From assembly GCA_002841395.1 (NCBI GenBank), contig PGZM01000001.1, positions 234,089-298,088 of the forward strand: a DNA stretch of 64,000 nt, written 5' to 3'. Shown piece by piece: positions 9,511 to 17,675 of the stretch (within the stretch, counting starts at the first letter, position 1; each line of letters opens with the position of its first letter). The notes beneath the pieces were generated by a model. It saw only the letters and a list, made by a program, of their open reading frames with translations. It ran no database searches and was not told the origin of the DNA. The position numbers were made by a program, and so were the translations under genes. Source of the DNA: Firmicutes bacterium HGW-Firmicutes-9 (GTDB taxonomy: Bacteria; Bacillota; Clostridia; Christensenellales; CAG-138).

Positions 9511-9527
9511 GGAAGGCGGAACGTATT

Positions 9528-9851
9528 ATGAAAGTATATCAACCTGCAAAAATGGAAGGGACAACGCAGTACGGCGGTGTGGTGCGCATGGCGTTCGGCA
9601 TCGGCGACGGCGCAGAGATGGGCTGCGGTACACTGACCCTGCGCCCCGGCGAAGCGATGAAGGAAATCGAGAAACACAACTCGGATGAGATTTTCTTTGT
9701 TGCCTCGGGTCAGCTTCAGATTGCGGGACAGGATGGCATGCGCGTTTCCGCAAGTGCGGGTGAGATCGTGCATTTACCGATGGGTGAATGGCACCTTTCC
9801 AGCAATCCCGGGACAACGGATACGGTTCTGTTCTGGGTGAACAGGGACTAG
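9528..9851 (+). CDS. Small single-domain cupin protein
   Basis: 107 residues forming one cupin barrel: MGCGTLTLRPGEAM, then EKHNSDEIFFVASGQLQI (the G(X)5HXH(X)3-4E(X)6G-type motif in a reduced form, with His and Glu present), and a second motif GEIVHLPMGEWHLSSN with two His. Such proteins bind a metal and act as isomerases, mutarotases or sensors of sugars. GGAAGG precedes ATG 9528. Its place between the epimerase and RpiB suggests an auxiliary role in the same sugar pathway; no activity can be assigned. Confidence 0.72.
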   Translation: MKVYQPAKMEGTTQYGGVVRMAFGIGDGAEMGCGTLTLRPGEAMKEIEKHNSDEIFFVASGQLQIAGQDGMRVSASAGEIVHLPMGEWHLSSNPGTTDTVLFWVNRD

Positions 9852-9869
9852 ATATAAGAGGAGAGTATC

Positions 9870-10328
9870 ATGAAAATAGCAATCGGGTGTGATGAGGCGG
9901 CGTATCAGCTCAAGGTAGCGCTCATAGAGCACCTGAGCCAGCGGGACGACATCGAACTCAAAGACTTTGGCGCAAACGCCGGCGAAGTCATCCTTTACCC
10001 GGATGTGGCAAAGGCTGTTGCGGAGGCTGTTGCGGCGGGCGAATTTGAGCGTGGCATTCTTGTCTGCGGCACAGGCATCGGCATGGCGATTACGGCGAAC
10101 AAAGTGCCCGGCATTCGCGCGGCGGTTTGCCATGACCCGTTTTCAGCGGAACGCTCCAGAAAGAGCAACAATGCGCAGATCATGTGCATGGGTGAGCGCG
10201 TCATCGGCGTGGAACTGGCAAAGTATCTGCTCGATGTCTGGCTGAAATGCGACTTCTCGGGCGGGGGGTCGACGTCGAAGGTCAACCGCATCGATGAGAT
10301 CGACGCGATGTATCACAAGAGCTGTTAA
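9870..10328 (+). CDS. RpiB/LacAB-family sugar-phosphate isomerase
   Basis: 152 residues. The family catalytic Cys66 sits in LVCGTGIGM, followed by ANKVPGIRAAVCHD with the ring-opening His88 region, SAERSRKSNNAQIMCMGERVIG for phosphate binding. These enzymes interconvert aldose and ketose phosphates (ribose/ribulose 5-phosphate, galactose/tagatose 6-phosphate, erythrose/erythrulose 4-phosphate). RBS GAGGAG precedes ATG 9870. A clear paralogue is at 30232 in the other sugar operon. The DhaKL genes directly after it favour a tetrulose or pentulose phosphate. Confidence 0.88.
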   Translation: MKIAIGCDEAAYQLKVALIEHLSQRDDIELKDFGANAGEVILYPDVAKAVAEAVAAGEFERGILVCGTGIGMAITANKVPGIRAAVCHDPFSAERSRKSNNAQIMCMGERVIGVELAKYLLDVWLKCDFSGGGSTSKVNRIDEIDAMYHKSC

Positions 10329-10339
10329 GAGGTAACCAT

Positions 10340-11338
10340 ATGAATCGAATTATGAATGATCCGAATTATGTCGTTGAGGATATGCTCAAAGGATTCGTCA
10401 AAGCGAATGCCGACATCGTATCTGCGACGGGTAACGCGCGCGTGTTGAAATACAAGAACGCGCCTATTGCAAACAAGGTCGGCATCGTAACAGGCGGCGG
10501 CAGCGGGCACAAGCCAGCGTTTATCGGATACATTGGAAAAAACATGTGTGATGCGGTCGCGGTTGGCGAAATCTTTTCTTCGCCGGCTGCAGCGGCATTT
10601 CTGGATGCCATGCAAGCGGCGAATGCCGGTCGCGGGGTTGCCTGTCTGTACGGTAACTATGCCGGCGATAACATGAACGTCAAGATGGCGATGCGCAAAG
10701 CCAAGGCGATGGGCATCGAGGTAAAGACCGTTGTTGCCAACGACGATTGTGCCTCCGCACCGAAGGATGAGCTTGAGAAGCGCCGCGGAGTCGCGGGAGA
10801 AGTCCTGATGTGGAAAGTCGGCGGCGCAAAGGCTTCGATGGGTGCGGATTTGGATACGGTGATTGCGGCAGCGCAAAAGGCGATCGACAACACGCGATCT
10901 GTCGGCATCGGAACCGCACCGTGTACCATACCCGCGGTAGGGCATCCGAATTTTACGATTGCGGACGGAACCATGGAGCTGGGCATCGGCCATCACGGTG
11001 AGCCGGGCGTGAGCGTCGAACCGCTTGCGACGGCAAATGAGATCGCAGAGAAGATGTTAAAGCTGATTTTGCCGGATCTGCCGTTCGCTGCGGGAGACGA
11101 AGTAGTTGTGCTGCTTTCGGGCCTTGGCGCGACGCCGGTGATGGAGCAGTATATCGTCTATAACAGGGTTGAGGAAATCCTGTCGGAACAGGGGATTCGG
11201 GTTCACCGCGCATACGTGGGTAACTATTTTACCTCACTGGAGATGATGGGCGTTACGCTGACCGTCATGAAAGTGGATGATGAGCTCAAGCAGTGCATCG
11301 ACTATCCGGCTGACTCGGTGGGACTCAAGCAACTATGA
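10340..11338 (+). CDS. dhaK: Dihydroxyacetone kinase subunit DhaK
   Basis: 332 residues that bind the substrate covalently. His57 in GGGSGHKPA, Asp110 in YAGDNMN and His219 in GHHGEPG match the three key residues of DhaK (the last forms the hemiaminal with the carbonyl carbon). Subunit DhaL follows immediately and supplies the nucleotide; no PTS subunit DhaM is present, so an ATP-dependent DhaKL pair is likely. Besides dihydroxyacetone, relatives phosphorylate L- or D-erythrulose, which would fit the RpiB gene 12 bp upstream. Confidence 0.9.
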   Translation: MNRIMNDPNYVVEDMLKGFVKANADIVSATGNARVLKYKNAPIANKVGIVTGGGSGHKPAFIGYIGKNMCDAVAVGEIFSSPAAAAFLDAMQAANAGRGVACLYGNYAGDNMNVKMAMRKAKAMGIEVKTVVANDDCASAPKDELEKRRGVAGEVLMWKVGGAKASMGADLDTVIAAAQKAIDNTRSVGIGTAPCTIPAVGHPNFTIADGTMELGIGHHGEPGVSVEPLATANEIAEKMLKLILPDLPFAAGDEVVVLLSGLGATPVMEQYIVYNRVEEILSEQGIRVHRAYVGNYFTSLEMMGVTLTVMKVDDELKQCIDYPADSVGLKQL

Positions 11339-11352
11339 TCGGAGCGTGCAGC

Positions 11353-12000
11353 ATGACAATCAAGAACACCGAAGCTGGTAGGATTGTGCAGGATTTAATC
11401 CGCACGATTCACGAAAATGCAGCCTATCTGAGCGAGATCGATGGAAAGATAGGCGATGGTGACCACGGAATCAACATGAACAAAGGCTTCACGATCTGCG
11501 AACAGCGGCTTGCCGATCAGGAATTCTCGCTTTCCGACGGGTTCGCTGTGCTGAGCCGCACGCTCATGGAAGATATCGGCGGATCGATGGGACCGTTGTA
11601 CGGTGTTTTCTTTGACGAGATGTCGATTGCGTGCGCGGACTTGCAGGAAATCGGGGCAAAGGATTTTCTTGTGATGCTGCAAAACGCTCTTGCCGGAACA
11701 CAGGAAATCGGCAGCGCAAAGCTCGGAGATAAGACATTGCTTGATACGCTGATTCCGGGTTTGGAGGCGTATTCCGCCGCGTTAGACGCAGGAAAAAGCT
11801 TTCAGGACGCCTTAAAGGATCTTCAAGCAGCGGCGAAAGCAGGCTGGCAGTCCACCGAAGGGATGATCGCAAAGATTGGGCGTGCAAGCAGGCTCGGCGA
11901 ACGCTCGCGCGGGGTGCTGGATGCGGGCGCGACCAGCTGTTATCTGATCCTAAACGCGATGGCCGACTCGATTTTAAGAATGTTGGCTGCGAGCAAATAG
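11353..12000 (+). CDS. dhaL: Dihydroxyacetone kinase subunit DhaL
   Basis: 215 residues, the ATP/ADP-binding helical barrel partner of DhaK. The diagnostic acidic motif DGKIGDGDHG near the N-terminus holds the two Mg ions, and later DIGGSMGPLYG, RLGERSRGVLDAGA are family segments. I prefer ATG 11353, with GGAG eight bases upstream; ATG 11335 overlaps the dhaK stop and is the alternative. It is the last gene of the operon before a perfect palindrome at 12075. Confidence 0.9.
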   Translation: MTIKNTEAGRIVQDLIRTIHENAAYLSEIDGKIGDGDHGINMNKGFTICEQRLADQEFSLSDGFAVLSRTLMEDIGGSMGPLYGVFFDEMSIACADLQEIGAKDFLVMLQNALAGTQEIGSAKLGDKTLLDTLIPGLEAYSAALDAGKSFQDALKDLQAAAKAGWQSTEGMIAKIGRASRLGERSRGVLDAGATSCYLILNAMADSILRMLAASK

Positions 12001-12074
12001 TACTGTTTATAAAACGGGTTTCACCCGGTTAAAATTGTTTCTGATACATTGATTCTCCTCCTACTTGTGTTTGA

Positions 12075-12114
12075 AACGCAAAGGTCGCCCGGATATCCGG
12101 GCGACCTTTGCGTT
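12075..12114. terminator. Perfect 40-bp palindrome between convergent genes
   Basis: The sequence from AACGCAAAGG at 12075 to CCTTTGCGTT at 12114 is its own reverse complement over 40 bases without a mismatch, centred on GGATATCC. In RNA it can form a very stable GC-rich hairpin on either strand. It lies between dhaL (+) and the permease gene (-), the usual place for a bidirectional terminator, but neither side has a good T-run, so termination is inferred. A protein-binding dyad is the alternative. Confidence 0.6.
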
Positions 12115-12193
12115 GTGGATTGGAAACCTGTTCTTGAGGCGGAGGTAATTTGCGACCTTGCGCAGCAGCTGATCCAGCTGCGAAGTGCCGTTG

Positions 12194-13435
12194 TTACTTG
12201 CTCTTGTAGAAGAGCTTGGTGCCGACGAAGTAGATCACGCTGGCGACCACCATCGCGTTGATGGCGGCGATGCCCCACTTGACGAAGTTGCCGACCAGAG
12301 CGCCTGCGACTACGCCCGCGATGGCTGCCCAGTTGACATTGCGCTCCGCCACGGTGCCTTCCGCATAGGCTGCACGATGGAGGAAGAAGTCCAGCATGAT
12401 GATTGCGCCGATCGGCGGGAGCGTCGCGTTGAGGAAGCTCAGCCAGCCGATGAAGTTGTTGTAGAGCCAGATTGCCGCTATCGTGCCGACCACGCCCGCG
12501 ATGAGAACCATGGGGCGTTTGCGCACCTTGGTGATGTTGGAAAGACCCAGACCGGAGGTATAAAGTGCGTTGTCGTTTGTCGTCCAGATGTTTGCACCGA
12601 GGACGATGAGCGCGGGAATCGCAAGACCCTGTGCGATCATGACGTAGAAGATGTCGTCTTTTCCGGTGAATGCGCCGCCGACCGCGCCGAAGGCGAACAT
12701 CAGCGTGTTGCCGAGGAAGAACGCAACGACGGTGGTGATGATGGCAATCTTATGGTTCTTTGCGAAGCGGACAAAGTTCGGTGTAGCCGTGCCGCCGGAG
12801 ACGAAGGAGCCGATGACCATGCCAACCGCGGCAAAGAGCGTCAGGCTGCCTGCCGACTTAGAGAACATGGCTACGAGGCCGCCGCCCGCCGTCGTTGCCG
12901 TCACCATCGAGTAGATGCCGAGGATGGCGATCAATGGAACGGAGACGAAGCTGACGATTTCAAGACCCTTCATGCCGAAGTAGGCAGAGGAGGTCATGCA
13001 CGCGCCTGCAATGACGACGAGAACCCAGGGGCTGATGTGGAGAAGTTCCGCGGCGGGGATTGCAAACATTGCAACGCCGACGCCGAACCAACCGATCTGC
13101 GTGAAACTGATCAGCGCAGAGGGCAGGTAGGAACCAAACTTGCCAAAGGAGCGATGCGCCAGCAGGTCAAGGCTCAGGCCGGTCTTGCTGCCGATGAAGG
13201 CCAGCACGCCGGTATATGCGCCGAGGATCAAGCCGCCGATGAGAATCGCCCAAACGAACCCGGAAAGATCCAGCCCGTTTGCCATCTTTGCGCCAACGCT
13301 CATGCTGGCGGAGAAGAACGTGAATCCGAGCATGATGACGAACATCGACCAGAAGCCTTTGCGCTCCTTCGCGGCGGAAGGTACCGCTTCCAGCGAGTAG
13401 TCAGCGTCCACATGCTGCTGTTTGGATTTCTCCAT
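12194..13435 (-). CDS. NCS1-family nucleobase permease, CodB-like
   Basis: 413 residues with about twelve hydrophobic spans; the N-terminus FWSMFVIMLGFTFFSASMS, the GSKTGLSLDLLAHRSFG loop, SYLPSALISFTQIGWFGVG and the GGTATPNFVRFAKN loop resemble cytosine permease CodB and other purine/pyrimidine NCS1 carriers. It would import a nucleobase by proton or sodium symport. The start on the minus strand is the ATG at 13435, preceded by GGAGGTT; a longer frame to 13540 has no such site. Divergent from a LacI-type regulator; its promoter (13491-13519) carries a TGTAA-N4-TTACA operator. The CodA-like and xanthine-dehydrogenase genes nearby point to a nucleobase. Confidence 0.88.
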   Translation of the reverse strand: MEKSKQQHVDADYSLEAVPSAAKERKGFWSMFVIMLGFTFFSASMSVGAKMANGLDLSGFVWAILIGGLILGAYTGVLAFIGSKTGLSLDLLAHRSFGKFGSYLPSALISFTQIGWFGVGVAMFAIPAAELLHISPWVLVVIAGACMTSSAYFGMKGLEIVSFVSVPLIAILGIYSMVTATTAGGGLVAMFSKSAGSLTLFAAVGMVIGSFVSGGTATPNFVRFAKNHKIAIITTVVAFFLGNTLMFAFGAVGGAFTGKDDIFYVMIAQGLAIPALIVLGANIWTTNDNALYTSGLGLSNITKVRKRPMVLIAGVVGTIAAIWLYNNFIGWLSFLNATLPPIGAIIMLDFFLHRAAYAEGTVAERNVNWAAIAGVVAGALVGNFVKWGIAAINAMVVASVIYFVGTKLFYKSK

Positions 13436-13463
13436 AAGACAACCTCCATAATTGCATTTTTGA

Positions 13464-13479
13464 ATGTAACTACTTACAT
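13464..13479. promoter_or_regulatory. Operator dyad at the permease promoter
   Basis: ATGTAA-CTAC-TTACAT is a perfect inverted repeat starting about 11 bases downstream of the -10 box, over the expected start of transcription of the permease gene. The same core with the same flanking GA recurs at 17538-17554. Confidence 0.65.
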
Positions 13480-13490
13480 CCGACAGGAAT

Positions 13491-13519
13491 AATGTACCCG
13501 AATTAAACAGCCGTGTCAA
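13491..13519 (-). promoter_or_regulatory. Sigma-70 promoter of the permease gene
   Basis: On the minus strand TTGACA (13519-13514), a 17-base spacer, and TACATT (13496-13491). The perfect -35 and spacing, with the dyad just downstream, make this the likely regulated promoter. Confidence 0.65.
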
Positions 13520-13649
13520 CAAAATATGACGCAATAACAACCAAAAACTTCAAAATTTCGTCAAATTACCGTTATCATCTCAAAAAATAACGGAAAAATG
13601 ACGGAAGATGATTTATAATTGCATGACAATCGTTCCCATTCTCCTAGGG

Positions 13650-13660
13650 AACCGTTTACA
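13650..13660 (-). promoter_or_regulatory. LacI-type operator box upstream of the LacI-family gene
   Basis: AACCGTTTACA, reverse complement TGTAAACGGTT. The identical 11-mer is present at 17371 in the leader of the CodA-like gene. The central CG and TGTAAACG half resemble CcpA/LacI operators. It sits just upstream of the -35 of the regulator gene, which suggests autoregulation. Confidence 0.5.
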
Positions 13661-13671
13661 AGCCGCGCCGC

Positions 13672-13701
13672 TTGTAGGGCGATTGCGATGCGTGATATAA
13701 T
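13672..13701 (+). promoter_or_regulatory. Promoter of the LacI-family regulator gene
   Basis: TTGTAG at 13672, 18-base spacer, and TGATATAAT, i.e. an extended -10 with a perfect TATAAT at 13696-13701. Confidence 0.6.
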
Positions 13702-13735
13702 GAAACATCACCGCAAAGGAGCGACGTGGGGTTTC

Positions 13736-14761
13736 ATGAACATTCGCAAAGTAGCAGAAATGGCCGGGGTCTCCGTTGCCACGATCTCACGCGTACTCAA
13801 TCATCCAGAGCAGGTGCTGCCGGAGACGCGGGATCATGTGCTTGCCGTCATGAAAGAGCAGAATTATACGCCAAACTGGTTCGCCCGCGGCCTCAACCTC
13901 GGCACGACGAAGACGGTTGCGCTGCTCGTTCCTGAAATTGAGAGCGAAACGCAGCAGCGTATCATCTCCGGCATCGAAACCGTTGCGCGCAACAAGGGAT
14001 ATGCTGTGTTTTTCTGCAACACACACGGAAACGCGCAGATCGAAGAAGAGAGTCTGCATATGTGCGAAAACCGTCGAGTGGACGGCATTGCGCTCGTTTC
14101 CACAAATCTGGCCAAGGAGCGTGTGCTGCAAACCCGCGAAAGCGGGATTCCCTGTGTACATGTTGGCAAAAATCGCGACAGCGGCTGCGACACGCTTTGC
14201 TATATCGATTTTGAAGAAGGCGCATATCGTCTCACACGGCATTTGCTATCATTTGGATACCGCAGTATCGGGCTTGTTCGCAACCTTGCGGAGCGCAATA
14301 TGAGTGCCCAGATGGAAGCCGGATTTGCAAACGCAATCCGCGAAAGCCAGCAGGAGATTGAGACGAGGCTATACGCCTGTGAGGCAAGCGTGCAGAGCGG
14401 CTATCTGTTTGCGCAGCAGCTGATGCAGCAGGATGTGCTACCGCAGGCGTTGATCACCGCGGGAGACGGGCAGGCGCTTGGCGTGCTGAAAGCCGCGCAG
14501 GATGCAAACATCTCCGTGCCGCAGAAGCTCGCGCTTGCAAGCATGACCGATTCGCCCGTTTGCGGGCTGGTGAATCCGCCAATTACCGCGCTGGAGCTGC
14601 CCGCAAGCAAACTCGGCATGGCGGCGGGGCGGCTGCTGTTTGACAGCATTGAAAATAAAGAGTTGGAACTCGGCGTGCCGCAGGAGATGGTGCTGCAACC
14701 CAAGTTAAAGATTCGCCGTTCCTGCGGGAACGAGAAGTATATCTACGAACTGTTTGACTAA
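13736..14761 (+). CDS. LacI-family transcriptional regulator
   Basis: 341 residues: an N-terminal helix-turn-helix (IRKVAEMAGVSVATISRVLN) with hinge, then a periplasmic-binding-protein-like effector domain (TVALLVPEIES ... RVDGIALVSTN ... GIPCVHVGKN). I start at ATG 13736, which gives the usual few residues before the HTH; longer frames to 13619 contain the promoter. Divergent from the nucleobase permease, with a TGTAAACGGTT box upstream of its own promoter and another copy in front of the CodA-like gene, so it is the best candidate regulator for the island. Effector unknown; purine-responsive LacI members (PurR-like) are a reasonable guess only. Confidence 0.9.
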   Translation: MNIRKVAEMAGVSVATISRVLNHPEQVLPETRDHVLAVMKEQNYTPNWFARGLNLGTTKTVALLVPEIESETQQRIISGIETVARNKGYAVFFCNTHGNAQIEEESLHMCENRRVDGIALVSTNLAKERVLQTRESGIPCVHVGKNRDSGCDTLCYIDFEEGAYRLTRHLLSFGYRSIGLVRNLAERNMSAQMEAGFANAIRESQQEIETRLYACEASVQSGYLFAQQLMQQDVLPQALITAGDGQALGVLKAAQDANISVPQKLALASMTDSPVCGLVNPPITALELPASKLGMAAGRLLFDSIENKELELGVPQEMVLQPKLKIRRSCGNEKYIYELFD

Positions 14762-14921
14762 TCGGGTCAAATTTCGGAACATAGAAGCAAACACAGCCAG
14801 AAAAATTTAGACGAACATAGAAACACCTCGATCACGAATCAACCGCAAATCAAACAATAGCGAACAACCGCTTCAAACATAGCATCCGATAGACACATTG
14901 TTCAGCAAAGGGGCAGTCGCA

Positions 14922-16040
14922 ATGACGAAACCGATCGATTTGATGGGAATTCCTCTGAAAAACGCTGTGATCACTGCGGCGGGGCCTTGGGCGCGCGATG
15001 GAAAATCCATCCAGCGCTGCATCGACGCGGGTGCAGGCGCGGTGATTACGGAGACGATCACGCTGGAAGCGAAGCAGCGCGTTTCTCCGCGTCTGTTTGT
15101 AGATGGCTACCGCATGTTCAATACCATGCTGTATTCCGATCTGCATCTGGAACAGTGGGAGTCCGAACTGGAACAGGTGAAAAAACGAGACAGCAAGCTG
15201 ATCTGCTCCATCTGGGGTTCATCTGCTTCAGAGATTGCTTACCTGGCATCCAAGGTAGAACGCATGGGCGCGGATGCGATTGAGATCAGCATCTCAGCGC
15301 CGATCGGTTCCCGCAACGAAAGCGTTTGTAATCACTCGGCGGATATTCACGCGTTCGTCAAAGCCGCTGTGGAGGCCGTATCGATTCCAGTTATGGTAAA
15401 GCTTTCCTATGAAGCTGCGGTATCCCCGGCGTTTCTGCATGCGATAGAGCGAGCTGGCGCGAAGGCCGTCAGTGCAATCGACGCGATCAAGGGCTTGCGC
15501 GGGGTTGACATCGAGTCTAGGAAAGCGGAGATGATGACCTATGGCGGGTACACGGGCAGGAACATCCGGCCGATCTCGCTTGCGACGACCGCGCAATTGC
15601 GGCAATATACCCAGATGCAGATTTGCTCTGTGGGCGGCATCAAAACCGCCGAACATGCGCTGGAGTTCATCATGCTTGGTGCGACGGCGGTGCAGCTCGC
15701 CTCCGCGATTCAGGAGGATGGCTACGGCGTCATATCGAAGCTCATTCACGATCTGGACGATTGGCTCGCGGGACATGGATATTCGGATATCGAGCAGGTG
15801 CGCGGCGCAGCGTTGCCGTCGTTGATGCCGTTTGAGGACATCAAGCCGCAGCGAAGAAGGGCGGCAATCACCGATCATTGCGATATCGCGACAACGGATT
15901 GCAACATCTGCATCAACGGCTGCCTCTATGACGCGATTGTAAGACGCGATGGTTGCATCGAAATCGACGCGGCGGCGTGCGAGGGATGCGGGCTTTGCTC
16001 GTCCGGCTGCCCGAGAGGAATTATCACCCTTGGCTGGTAA
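14922..16040 (+). CDS. Dihydropyrimidine/dihydroorotate dehydrogenase-like flavoprotein with C-terminal ferredoxin domain
   Basis: 372 residues. The first ~310 form a DHOD-type FMN barrel (GIPLKNAVITAAGPWARDG, AITETITLEA-like loop, MVKLSYEAAVSPAF, SVGGIKTAEHALEFIMLGA for FMN phosphate). The last ~60 carry cysteine sets CNICINGC and CEGCGLCSSGCP, the second a complete 4Fe-4S motif, the first lacking its usual fourth position, perhaps supplied by the Cys at DHCDI. This matches PreA-type dihydropyrimidine dehydrogenases, which reduce uracil/thymine with electrons from an NAD(P)H-flavin partner; that partner (PreT) is not seen. ATG 14922 follows AAAGGGG. The 160 bases before it hold no gene. Confidence 0.78.
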   Translation: MTKPIDLMGIPLKNAVITAAGPWARDGKSIQRCIDAGAGAVITETITLEAKQRVSPRLFVDGYRMFNTMLYSDLHLEQWESELEQVKKRDSKLICSIWGSSASEIAYLASKVERMGADAIEISISAPIGSRNESVCNHSADIHAFVKAAVEAVSIPVMVKLSYEAAVSPAFLHAIERAGAKAVSAIDAIKGLRGVDIESRKAEMMTYGGYTGRNIRPISLATTAQLRQYTQMQICSVGGIKTAEHALEFIMLGATAVQLASAIQEDGYGVISKLIHDLDDWLAGHGYSDIEQVRGAALPSLMPFEDIKPQRRRAAITDHCDIATTDCNICINGCLYDAIVRRDGCIEIDAAACEGCGLCSSGCPRGIITLGW

Positions 16041-16053
16041 GAAGATAAGCACA

Positions 16054-16088
16054 TAAAAAAGGAGCGATTTATCGCTCCTTTTTATTTC
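16054..16088. terminator. Bidirectional intrinsic terminator
   Basis: AAAAAAGGAGCGAT, a TT loop, then ATCGCTCC followed by TTTTTATTT. The A-run on one side and T-run on the other let it serve both the PreA-like gene (+) and the convergent amidohydrolase (-). Confidence 0.9.
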
Positions 16089-16108
16089 GGAGACTTAGTC
16101 TAGAGATT

Positions 16109-17344
16109 TTAGATGTAGAGATCTGTCTGCACGGCGGTCTTTGCGACGATCTTTCCTTCGCGGATGACATACAGCCGTTCCGGCGTAAGACGGATTGCAT
16201 CGCGCGCGTCTTTCGCGTTGACGACGACCAGATTTGCTTTCTTGCCAACCGCGAGACCGTAATCTTTGAGTTTGAGAATCTCCGCCGCGGTTGTTGTAAC
16301 CATGTCATAGACGGTCTCGATTTCCGGCGGGAGGCTCATCTGCGCCGCGTGCGCGGTCACGTTTGCAACCTGGAGCATATCCGCGCTGCCATAAGGATAG
16401 AACGTATCCTTCACGCAATCCTGCCCGAAGCTCACGAGAATGCCTGCCGCAAGCAGTTCTTTCACGCGCGTGATCCCGCGGCGAATGGGCTGTTTGTCTA
16501 GGCGACCCTGCAGGAGCAGGTTGGTGACGGGGTTCGTGATGAAACGAACCTGCGCCTTTGCGCACTTTTCGATGACATAGTTTGCGTAGTGATCGTCATA
16601 TGCCGCGAGCGCGCAGGTATGTCCCGCCGTCACGCGTCCGATCCAGCCGCGTTTGAGCGCTTCGTCCGCGATCATCTCCAGCGTGCGATAAAACGGATCG
16701 TCGGTCTCGTCGACGTGCATATCGATGTCGGCATCAAACTTTTCCGCGATATCGAAGCAGATGCGCACATGTTCCCGGCTGTCGTCGGGCGAGTGCTCGT
16801 TTGCCGGCATGCCGCCAACGACGTCCGCGCCGGCTTCCATCGCCTGCCACATCAGCGCCTCGCAGCCCGGGTCTTTCAGAATACCCTCCTGCGGGAAGGC
16901 GACGAGCTGCAGATCCATCACGTGGCGATATTTTTCACGGAGGGCTTTTACGCCTTCGAGCGGCTTTAGCCCGCCGATGGTGTCAACATCCACGTGAGAG
17001 CGCATGTTGAGCGTTCCGTTTTTCAGCGCGCGCAGGAGCACGTCTTCCGAACGCGCGAGGATATCCTCTGTTGTATAGTCTTTTTTCTTGTCCCAGATAA
17101 TTTCAATGGCTTCTTTCAGCGTTCCGGATACATTCTTGCGAACCACGTCGAAGATATTGACCTTGTCGAGGTGGATATGCGGGTCGATGAGGCTGGGCGT
17201 AACCAGCGCGCCACCTGCGTCGACGACGGTTTCCGCCGGATAGGAGAGGTTGGGAGCGATTTCGACGATAACGCCTTTGTCGACGGCGATATCCGTCAGC
17301 GTGTCTTGTTCGCGCAGCTTTGCGTTCTTGATGAGCAGTTGCAT
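16109..17344 (-). CDS. Cytosine deaminase-like amidohydrolase (CodA family)
   Basis: 411 residues, metal-dependent amidohydrolase barrel. Metal ligands and catalytic residues are readable: DPHIHLDK (His-x-His), HVDETDD (His plus catalytic Glu), GHTCAL and FGQDCV (Asp). The segment NPVTNLLLQGRLDKQPIRRG followed by ITRVKELL is strikingly like E. coli CodA. It would deaminate cytosine or a related base or heterocycle in the cytoplasm. The start at 17344 has GGAGGAAG upstream on the minus strand. Divergent from the xanthine-dehydrogenase-like genes. Isoguanine or creatinine-type substrates are possible in this family. Confidence 0.85.
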   Translation of the reverse strand: MQLLIKNAKLREQDTLTDIAVDKGVIVEIAPNLSYPAETVVDAGGALVTPSLIDPHIHLDKVNIFDVVRKNVSGTLKEAIEIIWDKKKDYTTEDILARSEDVLLRALKNGTLNMRSHVDVDTIGGLKPLEGVKALREKYRHVMDLQLVAFPQEGILKDPGCEALMWQAMEAGADVVGGMPANEHSPDDSREHVRICFDIAEKFDADIDMHVDETDDPFYRTLEMIADEALKRGWIGRVTAGHTCALAAYDDHYANYVIEKCAKAQVRFITNPVTNLLLQGRLDKQPIRRGITRVKELLAAGILVSFGQDCVKDTFYPYGSADMLQVANVTAHAAQMSLPPEIETVYDMVTTTAAEILKLKDYGLAVGKKANLVVVNAKDARDAIRLTPERLYVIREGKIVAKTAVQTDLYI

Positions 17345-17370
17345 GTCGGGCTTCCTCCTGAAACATGATT

Positions 17371-17384
17371 TGTAAACGGTTACG
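17371..17384. promoter_or_regulatory. LacI-type operator in the leader of the CodA-like gene
   Basis: TGTAAACGGTTACG lies about 30 bases downstream of the predicted start of transcription and shares TGTAAACGGTT with the site at 13650. A bound repressor here would act as a roadblock. Confidence 0.5.
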
Positions 17385-17418
17385 AGAAATACGGGAAGAT
17401 TTGATGGATCACATCCGC

Positions 17419-17447
17419 ATCTTATCATAGAAAAACGCGTATTTCAA
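17419..17447 (-). promoter_or_regulatory. Promoter of the CodA-like gene
   Basis: Minus strand TTGAAA (17447-17442), 17 bases, TAAGAT (17424-17419). Confidence 0.5.
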
Positions 17448-17527
17448 GCAAGCAAAATGGAGAAAAATGCTGAAATTAAGAGAATTATTCCAGAACAAGC
17501 TCGATTTTAGAAAATTGAAAACAGCAG

Positions 17528-17556
17528 TAGACAGATTGAATGTAATTAGTTACAAT
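17528..17556 (+). promoter_or_regulatory. Promoter with overlapping operator for the molybdoenzyme operon
   Basis: TAGACA (17528) and TACAAT (17551) are 17 bases apart. The dyad TGTAATTAGTTACA at 17541-17554 covers the end of the spacer and the -10, an ideal repressor site, and matches the permease operator at 13464. Confidence 0.65.
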
Positions 17557-17675
17557 AGGTTTGTGGAAGTCATTATCGTTTATTTTGCTCGTCATCATAA
17601 CGGCATAAAGAGAGTGACAAGTCACGAATGCGGGTGAGCAGAGCGCCCGGCACTGCAAAAGGAGAGTCGATCGAT

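Noticed and set aside
10340..12000. A PTS-dependent dihydroxyacetone kinase
   Set aside because: No DhaM or other PTS gene is present; ATP-dependent DhaKL is simpler.
12014..12033. Short GGGT/ACCC hairpin just after dhaL as a terminator
   Set aside because: Only four solid base pairs and no T-run; the 40-bp palindrome 50 bases further is a better candidate.
12185..13492. A 435-codon plus-strand frame opposite the NCS1 permease
   Set aside because: Strongly polar, His/Asp/Glu-rich shadow of a membrane protein gene; no ribosome site.
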